DNA of 26,722 nt from Planctomycetaceae bacterium (GTDB taxonomy: Bacteria > Planctomycetota > Planctomycetia > Pirellulales > Pirellulaceae), in NCBI GenBank assembly GCA_002685655.1, contig NYXM01000076.1, positions 1-26,722 on the forward strand, in the 5' to 3' direction. The position numbers and the translations under genes were made by a program. Positions 15,797-22,977 of the stretch are shown here, piece by piece. Positions within the stretch are counted from its first letter, which is position 1. The number at the start of each line of letters is the position of its first letter. Under the pieces are notes generated by a model, which saw only the letters and a list, made by a program, of their open reading frames with translations, was not told where the DNA came from and ran no database searches.

Positions 15797-16843
15797 ATGA
15801 ATGACTTCGATGTTAACGGTCCTCGCGTCCTCAAGCGACTCGAGGCATTTCCACGTTGCCGACTTGCGCATCTGCCGACACCTCTGGAGTCGATGGAGAG
15901 ACTATCTCAGCATTTGGACGGGGTCTCGCTCTTCGTCAAGCGAGACGACTGTACGGGATTGGGTTTCGGCGGCAACAAGGTTCGTCAGTTGGAGTTCTAT
16001 TTTGGCCAGGCGCTGAAGGAAGAAGCCGATACGGTACTCATTACCGGGGCGATCCAATCCAATTTCGTCCGCGCGGCCGCGGCCGCGGCTCGACGGTTAG
16101 GGATGGAGTGCCATATACAGTTGGAGGAACGTGTACCCGGTGTCGATGCTCTGCACCGATCTTCCGGCAACGTGTTACTGAGCCGGATTCTCGGCGCGAA
16201 GCTGCATTCCTATCCAGCTGGAGAAGACGAGGATGGGGCCGACGCCAATCTAAGTGAGATTGCCGAGCAACTTCGTCAAGGCGGTTCGAGACCATATATC
16301 ATCCCGCTTGGTGCCGGGCACGATCCTTTGGGCGCATTGGGGTATATCGATGCTGCCGTTGAACTGTTGACTCAACTAGACCGACAGTCACTTCGAATAG
16401 ACCATCTTGTGGTCACATCGGGAAGTGGTGCCACCCATGCCGGAATCCTGTTTGGGTTACGTTCTTTGGGCAGCCAGATTGGCGTAACTGGTGTCTGCCC
16501 TCGGCGTGACGCTCAATCTCAGAGACGACGAATTGCCGGACACACCAAGAAACTAACGAGTATGCTTGGGCTCGATCCGGGCATCGAACCAGACGATATT
16601 CGCCTAACGGATGTCTCCTTGGCACCGGGCTACGGTCAACTCAATGACGAGACCGTCAAGGCTCTTCAATTGACAGCCCAATGCGAAGGGTTGTTTCTCG
16701 ATCCCGTCTATACTGCCAAAACGATGGCGGGGTTGTTTCATCTGGTCGACCAGCAAGAAATCTCTGGCAATGTGGTGTTTGTGCATACCGGTGGCCAACC
16801 GGCCCTATTTGGGTACGGTGATGCGTTGATCGGCCAGGAGTGA
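15797..16843 (+). CDS. PLP-dependent D-cysteine desulfhydrase / ACC deaminase family enzyme
   Basis: A 348-residue fold-type II pyridoxal-phosphate enzyme. Characterised members of this group break down D-cysteine or 1-aminocyclopropane-1-carboxylate to ammonia and a keto acid. The N-terminus RCRLAHLPTPLESMERLS and the block FVKRDDCTGLGFGGNKVRQLEF are hallmark features, with Lys61 as the predicted Schiff-base lysine. GAIQSNFVRAAAAAARRLG follows; the family usually has QSNH there, so Phe replaces the His. VTSGSGATHAGILFGL matches the phosphate-binding loop, and the C-terminal DPVYTAKTMAGL and HTGGQPALFGY are also typical. ATG 15797 is preferred over the adjacent GTG 15794 because AAGGT is six bases upstream. 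Repeat copy B begins four bases after the stop codon. The exact substrate is uncertain. Confidence 0.88.
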   Translation: MNDFDVNGPRVLKRLEAFPRCRLAHLPTPLESMERLSQHLDGVSLFVKRDDCTGLGFGGNKVRQLEFYFGQALKEEADTVLITGAIQSNFVRAAAAAARRLGMECHIQLEERVPGVDALHRSSGNVLLSRILGAKLHSYPAGEDEDGADANLSEIAEQLRQGGSRPYIIPLGAGHDPLGALGYIDAAVELLTQLDRQSLRIDHLVVTSGSGATHAGILFGLRSLGSQIGVTGVCPRRDAQSQRRRIAGHTKKLTSMLGLDPGIEPDDIRLTDVSLAPGYGQLNDETVKALQLTAQCEGLFLDPVYTAKTMAGLFHLVDQQEISGNVVFVHTGGQPALFGYGDALIGQE

Positions 16844-16846
16844 GCG

Positions 16847-17043
16847 AGTAGGCCGGAACCAAGCGCAGCGCGTGTTTAGCGCGCTCGCACGATCCAACGC
16901 CGAAGGCGTTACACATCGTAGCCCAGGGTCAGCGGCACAGCCGCGCCACCCTGGGTAATGGGAATGGAAGACAGTTGCACGCTGAAGGCGTGCGACAATC
17001 CCGAGATGTGCAACGCCTTCAGCATTGATTTGGTTTGTTCGGT
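16847..17043 (+). repeat. Structured intergenic repeat, copy B
   Basis: This is the inverted partner of 3044-3239, about 90% identical by hand alignment. Starting four bases after the PLP enzyme stop, it opens with GTAGGCCGGAACC. It then has hairpin AACGCC-GAA-GGCGTT, stem CCCAGGGT / ACCCTGGG enclosing a GGC-rich inner arm, and a perfect 11-base inverted pair GCTGAAGGCGT / ACGCCTTCAGC. It ends in GTTCGGT. No open frame is convincing. The several conserved stems point to a folded RNA or DNA element rather than a coding remnant. Confidence 0.8.
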
Positions 17044-17213
17044 ACCGCAAGTAGATAGTTCATCAAACTGCATAAACGAGACCATGAGTTATCAGACAGA
17101 GCCAATCCTGTTCATCGTGTGCCTCGCATAAAACACACTCAATATGTCGTTGTCTATGTGCCGGCCGTCGAGAGTGAGTTTCGGCAGTTCTCGGTTGTGC
17201 CGGCTACTGTTCT

Positions 17214-17230
17214 CCGCAATTCAATTGCGG
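17214..17230. promoter_or_regulatory. Perfect palindrome next to a TATAAC box upstream of the sulfite-oxidase-like gene
   Basis: CCGCAATTCAATTGCGG has two exact 8-base arms around one central C. It is followed one base later by TATAAC (17232-17237), a good -10 candidate, 62 bases before ATG 17300. No clear -35 is present at the right distance, and the palindrome occupies that spacer, as a repressor or activator site might. The remaining gap (17044-17213) holds nothing else I can support. Confidence 0.4.
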
Positions 17231-17299
17231 GTATAACATGGGTACTCAGACGATACCGACGAACTGTTGCCCGCGCAACCCCTTGTGAGGCCACGCACG

Positions 17300-18565
17300 A
17301 TGAATTCCGATCTCGCCGCTTTCCTCGCTGAACACGCAAGTCTCACTCGACGTTTCTTCCTCCGTTGCGGCGCGGCCGGTGTGGCCGCGATGAGCGCGCT
17401 GCCGCTGCTTGCCCGAGGTGGCGAACGTAGCCCCGCGTTGCAGAAGGTCGTCGACGGCCTCGAAACCTGGCTGACGAAACAAGACGACTTCCGAGACGTC
17501 TCGCGAGGCACTCCAAAACCGTATTCCCACGACGAGGCCAAACTCAAGGAAGTCGGCATGACGCGCGACACCTGGAAACTCGAAGTCGTCGACGATCCGG
17601 ATAACAGCGCCCGGCTACGCAGCCCGCTGACGAAGGAGAAGAACACGGCCTTCACGTTCGAGGACCTGATGCAACTAGCCGGGAAGCACGCGGTTCGATT
17701 TCCCAAAGTGATGACCTGCCTCAACATAGGTCGCCCGCTGGGCAATGGGATCTGGGAAGGTGTGCCGTTGCGCGAAGTGCTCTGGCTGACTCAGCCCAGC
17801 CCGGCTCTGCGGCGCGTGTTCTATTACGGGTATCACAACGACGACCCGAAACAGATGTTTCGTAGTTCGATGCCGGTTAATCGTGTGCTCGAAGACCTGT
17901 ACGACCTGCCTCCAGTTATTCTCTGCTACAAACTCAACGGCCATTGGCTGACGGGCGAACGAGGTGCTCCCGTTCGGATCGTCGTTCCGGAGGCGTACGG
18001 TTTCAAGAGTATCAAATGGCTGTCGCATGTCGTTCTGTCGAACAAGTGGCAATCCAACGACACCTATGGCGAGAAGAGCAACGACGTCGACAGTCCGTTG
18101 AAGACCTTTTGCGATCCAATCTCGGTTCCCGACACGGTCAAACCCGATCAACCCATTGCCTTGACCGGTTATGCCCAGGTTGGCATCGCGGGTCTGAAGA
18201 AGGTCCAGGTCTGGATTCATAACGACGACGAGGCACTGCCCGCCGACGACAGTTATTTCATGACTGCACCTTGGCGTGATGCCGAGATTATCCCACCATC
18301 GAAGAACTGGGGCGGAGACATTGCAAACAATCGCATCCCCTCCCCGACACACGGGTTCGACCCGCAGACGGGGCAGCCGAAGAGCTGGCCGATGCGGCTG
18401 ACGAGAGCCCACTGGGCAGCATTGCTGCCCGGTTTGCCCGCTGGCCAGTACACGCTGCGGTGTCGCACGATCGATGAGAAAGGTATTGCACAGCCGATGC
18501 CGCGACCTTTCCGTAAGTCGGGTCGGGCAGCGATCGGCGAGGTGGGGCTGACTGTCAAAGCATGA
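17300..18565 (+). CDS. Tat-exported sulfite-oxidase-like molybdopterin oxidoreductase
   Basis: A 421-residue protein of the oxidoreductase molybdopterin-binding (sulfite oxidase/SoxC/MsrP-like) superfamily. The N-terminus carries a twin-arginine signal, TRRFFLRCGAAG at about residues 16-27 followed by a hydrophobic alanine/leucine run, so the folded cofactor-loaded enzyme should be exported. The Mo-ligand cysteine candidate is Cys140 in VMTCLNIGRPLGNGIWEGVPLREVL, which parallels the sulfite oxidase CxGNGR...W.GVPL block. Later landmarks are GHWLTGERGAPVRIVVPEAYGFKSIKWL and a C-terminal dimerisation-type domain (TGYAQVGIAGLKKVQVW). ATG 17300 is preferred with GTGAGG nine bases upstream. It precedes the cytochrome-type cassette genes on the same strand, but about 230 bases with a hairpin repeat separate them. 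The true substrate may not be sulfite. Confidence 0.85.
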   Translation: MNSDLAAFLAEHASLTRRFFLRCGAAGVAAMSALPLLARGGERSPALQKVVDGLETWLTKQDDFRDVSRGTPKPYSHDEAKLKEVGMTRDTWKLEVVDDPDNSARLRSPLTKEKNTAFTFEDLMQLAGKHAVRFPKVMTCLNIGRPLGNGIWEGVPLREVLWLTQPSPALRRVFYYGYHNDDPKQMFRSSMPVNRVLEDLYDLPPVILCYKLNGHWLTGERGAPVRIVVPEAYGFKSIKWLSHVVLSNKWQSNDTYGEKSNDVDSPLKTFCDPISVPDTVKPDQPIALTGYAQVGIAGLKKVQVWIHNDDEALPADDSYFMTAPWRDAEIIPPSKNWGGDIANNRIPSPTHGFDPQTGQPKSWPMRLTRAHWAALLPGLPAGQYTLRCRTIDEKGIAQPMPRPFRKSGRAAIGEVGLTVKA

Positions 18566-18604
18566 TTGCTTGCCGATCTCAGTTAGCAGCCGGTTGATTC
18601 TCGC

Positions 18605-18643
18605 GTAGGCCGGTTACAAGGAGCGTCAGCGACGCAGTTCCGA
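18605..18643 (+). repeat. Hairpin repeat, GTAGGCCGG-type, solo copy
   Basis: This 39-base element starts GTAGGCCGGTTACAAGGAGCG and ends GACGCAGTTCCGAC. It has a short perfect stem GCGTC-AGC-GACGC in the middle and partial outer complementarity (CGGTTAC / GTTCCG). It starts 40 bases after the stop codon of the sulfite-oxidase-like gene and in the same orientation. It resembles the copies at 13691 and at the edge of repeats A and B. Confidence 0.65.
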
Positions 18644-18678
18644 CGATGGAAACCGCTCCATGCGTGCCAGCGTTTGAC

Positions 18679-18707
18679 TTGCAAACTCAGCGTTGATCGC
18701 CGATAAT
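18679..18707 (+). promoter_or_regulatory. Sigma-70-like promoter upstream of the DUF1549/DUF1553 cytochrome gene
   Basis: TTGCAA (18679-18684) and GATAAT (18702-18707) are separated by 17 bases, with four and five of six consensus matches. The -10 box ends 86 bases before ATG 18794. This is the best pair in the 228-base gap; the assignment is by eye only. Confidence 0.4.
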
Positions 18708-18793
18708 TCTCAGAAGGACGCTTAACGGCGCAAAGTCGTCGCATCCCCACCTCACGTCCTTCCTCAAGACTCCTTTCTACACGACGAGTCCCT

Positions 18794-21364
18794 ATGCGTG
18801 GTTCGCTCCTCTTGATTCTGTTTGGTTTCACTTCCTCTCTGCTATCGCCAGTCGTGACACTGGTTCAGGCGAATCAGCCCGCGGCCGGCGACCTTGAGTT
18901 TTTTGAGAAGAAGATCCGGCCGGTGTTAGTCGAGCACTGCTACGAGTGCCATTCGGCTGAAGGCGGAGAAATGGAAGGCGGCTTGTTGCTCGACACGCGG
19001 ACTGCGATTCGGAAGGGGGGAGAGAACGGACCAGCAGTCGTGCCTGGCGAGCCGCGGAAGAGCCTGCTGTTGGACGCCCTGGAATTCAAGAAGACAGAAA
19101 TGCCTCCCGATGGCAAGTTGCCGCCTGAGGTGATCGCGGATTTTCGCAATTGGATCAAGCGTGGCGCGGAGGACTCGCGCGAAGGTGGCATGACGTTGGA
19201 ACTAGCCGGCCCGGTCGCCATTGCCGCGGATGAGCTCTGGTCGCTCCAGCCGATTCAGGATCCCCAGCCACCGGCTGTCGCTCAGGCCGACTGGCCGCGC
19301 GACGACATCGACCACTTCGTTCTGGCACTTCACGAACAGAAAGGACTGAAGGTGGTCGGTGAGGCGTCCCCGCTTACACTACTGCGGCGCATCTATTTCG
19401 ATCTGATTGGCTTACCGCCCTCGCCCCAGGCGATTCGCGATTTTGAACAAGATCATTCGCAACAGGCGCTCGGCGAATTGGTCGACCGGCTGTTGGAATC
19501 GCCGCAGTTTGGTGAACGTTGGGGACGGTATTGGCTGGACATCGCCCGCTACGCGGAGTCGGTCGGTGGTAGTCGGGATGTATTGATGCCGCATGCTTGG
19601 CGCTATCGCAACTATGTGATCGATGCAATCAACGCCGATATGCCCTTCGATCAGTTCCTCCGCGAGCAGATTGCCGGTGACTTGCTGCCCGCTCAAAACG
19701 CTACGGACCACGATCGTTTGCAAATCGCGACCGGTTTCTTGGCGGTAGGCACGAAGTCGCTCAACGGCGGCAACTTGCAGATGGATATCGTTGACGATCA
19801 GATTGATGTGACGGGAAAAGCCGTTCTCGGATTGGCAGTCGGTTGTGCACGCTGTCACGACCACAAGTTCGATCCCATTCCGACGGCCGATTATTATGCG
19901 TTGGCGGGTATCTTCCGCAGCACGCAAACGCTGTATGGCAGTGCCAAGAAGCAGGGAGCTGACAAAGCTGTCAATGAACTGTTGGCATTGGGCGAGAACG
20001 TTGAGCAGCTGATCGAGAGACACAAAGACCATCAGACACAGGTCGCCAAGATCAACAAGAAAACGGGCACCGTCAACAAGACCGTCCAGGCACTGCAGAA
20101 GAAGCTCCCCAAGGACTGGCGGAACCGCAGCAAGAAACTGAGGGAGGCAACGCAAACGAAGGCCAATGATGCGCTGCCTGACCAGGAGAAGCCAAATTCA
20201 GCTGATTCGCAGATCAACGAGCAAGACAGCAAGTTCCTGGACGAAGTGACGGCTCTGGAAGCAGCGCAGCGCGAACTTCAACAGTTGAAAACGGAGCTGA
20301 AGGAACTGAACAAGAGCAAGCCCGTCGACGACATCGAATACGCCATCGGTGTGCGAGAGGCTAAGCGCATTGACGACACTAAGATCCATATTCGCGGCGA
20401 CCGAGCCCAACTGGGCGAAACCGTTTCCCGTGGTTTTCTTTCCTGTGTCGATATCGAAGTCGCGAAGATTGACGAGCAACAGAGCGGGCGGTTGCAGTTC
20501 GCAGATTGGCTCACGCATGTCGATAACCCGCTCACGGCACGGGTTGCCGTCAATCGGATTTGGCAGCACCTCTTCGGCCGAGGTATCGTCGCCACGGTAG
20601 ACAACTTTGGAGCCAACGGGATGAAGCCAACGCACCCCGAATTGCTCGACTACCTGGCGACGCAGTTTCGGGAAGAAAAGTGGTCGCTAAAAAAACTGGT
20701 CCGACGGCTTGTTCTTTCCCGCACGTATCAACTGGCCGCCGACAACCACGCGGAGAATTTCGCCAAGGATCCCGGCAACGAATACTATTGGCGAATGAGC
20801 CGCCGCCGATTGGATGCGGAGGCCTTGCGCGACTCGATGTTGGCGGCCGGCGGCAGGCTGGATCTGGAAAGACCCGTTGCCTCCCCCGTGGCGGAGGTCG
20901 GCCATGGCGAGGTTGGTCGAGGGATTAACACCGCCCCGCTCGAGGCGCCGTTCCCGCACCGCAGCGTGTACTTGCCGATCTTGCGGGGCATCATACCCGA
21001 GCTACTGGGAACGTTTGACTTTCCCGAGCCCAGTAATCCTCAGGGACAGAGAATGGCGACGAACGTGCCGGCACAATCGTTGTTCCTCATGAATAGCCCC
21101 TTTGTTGTCGAACAGGCGGAAAGTCTGGCCGACAGCGTTTTGAAAGTCGAGTCCGAGCCTTCTTCACGGGTCGAACTGGCTTTTCTGCGGTGTTTGAACC
21201 GATTCCCCAAGGATGACGAGGTGGCCCAGTCGCTCGCCTTTTTGAAGCGTTTGGAACAACAAAGAGACAATGGACAGACGGATGTCCAAGATCGCGAACT
21301 TGCCAATTGGACTACGTTTTGCCACGCATTATTCAATACTTCGGAATCCCGTTATCTTGACTAG
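18794..21364 (+). CDS. Planctomycete cytochrome-type surface protein (PSCyt1-DUF1549-DUF1553)
   Basis: An 856-residue exported protein of the planctomycete-enriched family built from a C-type haem-like N-terminal module, DUF1549 and DUF1553 (PSD1). A Sec signal ([22 protein letters not shown]) is followed by CYECH at residues 49-53, the haem-binding CxxCH of PSCyt1. EMPPDGKLP sits at the end of that module. DUF1549 follows with [42 protein letters not shown] and a second CxxCH ([12 protein letters not shown], Cys351/Cys354). A lysine/glutamine-rich, coiled-coil-like insert spans about residues 390-515. DUF1553 then shows [29 protein letters not shown] and the final LFNTSE. Function is unproven; electron transfer or polymer processing at the cell surface is often suggested. 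The stop overlaps or abuts the DUF1501 partner gene. Confidence 0.93.
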   Translation: MRGSLLLILFGFTSSLLSPVVTLVQANQPAAGDLEFFEKKIRPVLVEHCYECHSAEGGEMEGGLLLDTRTAIRKGGENGPAVVPGEPRKSLLLDALEFKKTEMPPDGKLPPEVIADFRNWIKRGAEDSREGGMTLELAGPVAIAADELWSLQPIQDPQPPAVAQADWPRDDIDHFVLALHEQKGLKVVGEASPLTLLRRIYFDLIGLPPSPQAIRDFEQDHSQQALGELVDRLLESPQFGERWGRYWLDIARYAESVGGSRDVLMPHAWRYRNYVIDAINADMPFDQFLREQIAGDLLPAQNATDHDRLQIATGFLAVGTKSLNGGNLQMDIVDDQIDVTGKAVLGLAVGCARCHDHKFDPIPTADYYALAGIFRSTQTLYGSAKKQGADKAVNELLALGENVEQLIERHKDHQTQVAKINKKTGTVNKTVQALQKKLPKDWRNRSKKLREATQTKANDALPDQEKPNSADSQINEQDSKFLDEVTALEAAQRELQQLKTELKELNKSKPVDDIEYAIGVREAKRIDDTKIHIRGDRAQLGETVSRGFLSCVDIEVAKIDEQQSGRLQFADWLTHVDNPLTARVAVNRIWQHLFGRGIVATVDNFGANGMKPTHPELLDYLATQFREEKWSLKKLVRRLVLSRTYQLAADNHAENFAKDPGNEYYWRMSRRRLDAEALRDSMLAAGGRLDLERPVASPVAEVGHGEVGRGINTAPLEAPFPHRSVYLPILRGIIPELLGTFDFPEPSNPQGQRMATNVPAQSLFLMNSPFVVEQAESLADSVLKVESEPSSRVELAFLRCLNRFPKDDEVAQSLAFLKRLEQQRDNGQTDVQDRELANWTTFCHALFNTSESRYLD

Positions 21365-21372
21365 TGAGCGCT

Positions 21373-22746
21373 ATGAACAATCCACTGCGAATCTCCCGCC
21401 GCCAAATGCTTACCTCAAGTGCCTGCGGCATCGGATCCCTGGCACTTGCGGGTCTATGTCAAGAAGCGCGTGCCGATTATGACAGCCCCTTGGCGCCCAA
21501 GACGCCTCACTTCGAGCCTCGCGCCAAACGTATCATCTTCTTGCATATGCGTGGCGCGCCGGCGCACATGGACACGTTCGACTATAAGCCCCAACTCAAC
21601 GAATTGGGAGGCAAGGTCGGCAAGTCAAAGAACCGCAAGTTGGTCGCGTCGCCGTGGAGTTGGAAGCAGCGAGGAGAAAGCGGGCTGTGGGTATCCGACT
21701 TGTTACCGAACATCGCCAAACATGCCGACGAACTCTGCGTGTTATCTGGTATGCACACCGATATCGGCAATCACACGCCCGCGATGCTTCATCTGCACAC
21801 GGGGAACTTCGTATTCGCCCGACCTTCGATGGGAGCTTGGATCCTGTATGGCCTGGGAACGGAGAATCAGAATCTACCGGGTTTTATCACCATGTCGCCG
21901 CCAGTGATCAACGGCGGTGCGTGGAACTACGGAACTGCGTTTTTGCCGGCCGTCTATCAGGGTACGGCCATCGGGGACATCAAGACGCCCATCGCCGACG
22001 CCAAGGTTGGCAACATCAAGAACCCCTATCTCAGTCCACGACAACAGCGCGCGCAGCTCGATTTTGCGCAGTCGTTGAATCGAGAGTTCGCTGATCGAGA
22101 CCAGAACGACTCGCAGCTAGAGGGAGTCATTGAATCGGCGGAACTGGCCTTTCGTATGCAAGCCGATATGCCGCACGCGATGGACCTTTCGCAGGAAACT
22201 GCCGGCACACTGGAGATGTACGGCATTGGCGAGGGTAAAAAGAGCGACAATTTCGGGCGCCAGTGTCTGTTGGCCCGACGATTTGCCGAAGCCGGAGTTC
22301 GTTACATTGAACTCTGTGATGAGTTCTGGGATCAGCATACCAAGTTGAAATCGGGCCACGGTGCACGCGCTGCAGCTACCGAGCTTCCCATCGCCGGTTT
22401 ACTGGCCGACCTCAAAAGGCGGGGAATGCTGGAAGACACCATTGTCTTGTGGGGTGGCGAATTCGGTCGCACGCCCGATAGCAGCAAGAAAGACGGTCGC
22501 GATCACAACATTAACGGATTCACGATGTTCCTCGCTGGCGGCGGAGTGAAAGGTGGATTCAAGTTCGGAGAAACCGACGAACTCGGTTACGCGGCCGTCA
22601 CAGACCGTATTCACACCCACGACCTGCACGCCACACTGCTGCACATCCTGGGACTCGATCACACGAAGCTCACCAGCCGATACGCCGGTCGCGATTTCCG
22701 TTTGACGGACGTTTACGGGCGAGTTGTCGACGAAGTCTTGGCATAA
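21373..22746 (+). CDS. DUF1501 protein, Tat-exported partner of the DUF1553 cytochrome
   Basis: A 457-residue DUF1501 protein, a sulfatase/alkaline-phosphatase-like fold family common in planctomycetes. A twin-arginine signal is visible at the start (RISRRQMLTSSACGIGSLALAGL). Typical sequence includes AKRIIFLHMRGAPAHMDTFDYKP, CVLSGMHTDIGNHTPAML, FGRQCLLARRFAEAGVRYIEL, VLWGGEFGRTPDS, GRDHNINGFTMFLAGGGVKGG and HTHDLHATLLHILGLDH. His/Asp/Glu residues in these motifs probably bind metals. ATG 21373 lies eight bases after the DUF1553 stop; a GTG at 21364 overlaps that stop and would add three residues. The tight spacing supports one transcript and joint action. The biochemical reaction is unknown. 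Confidence 0.93.
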   Translation: MNNPLRISRRQMLTSSACGIGSLALAGLCQEARADYDSPLAPKTPHFEPRAKRIIFLHMRGAPAHMDTFDYKPQLNELGGKVGKSKNRKLVASPWSWKQRGESGLWVSDLLPNIAKHADELCVLSGMHTDIGNHTPAMLHLHTGNFVFARPSMGAWILYGLGTENQNLPGFITMSPPVINGGAWNYGTAFLPAVYQGTAIGDIKTPIADAKVGNIKNPYLSPRQQRAQLDFAQSLNREFADRDQNDSQLEGVIESAELAFRMQADMPHAMDLSQETAGTLEMYGIGEGKKSDNFGRQCLLARRFAEAGVRYIELCDEFWDQHTKLKSGHGARAAATELPIAGLLADLKRRGMLEDTIVLWGGEFGRTPDSSKKDGRDHNINGFTMFLAGGGVKGGFKFGETDELGYAAVTDRIHTHDLHATLLHILGLDHTKLTSRYAGRDFRLTDVYGRVVDEVLA

Positions 22747-22977
22747 TTGCGGAATTGGTGACCTGCCATTCCTGTTGACAAACGACGAAGAGTGCCTTTT
22801 CTATCAGCGGCGTAGCGCTATGTCGCGATTCTGCTGCAGTGAGATGCAGTGCGACCATCGAGATTTCACGAGAGGCTATTGACGATTTATAGCCCGGGTT
22901 GAAGCGTTTGACTACAATTTGGCGTTGTCTGCTGCGCGTTTTGGACGTATCGCATCGAGCGGCTCGAGGTGTTGCAA

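Noticed and set aside
13760..16843. Two SDR genes and the PLP enzyme as one biosynthetic cluster
   Set aside because: The PLP gene is divergent with its own promoter-like site, and no shared substrate can be read from the sequences.
22775..22803. Perfect TTGACA as a promoter for the LamG/DUF1592-type gene
   Set aside because: No acceptable -10 box lies 16-18 bases downstream, and the start codon is about 200 bases away.
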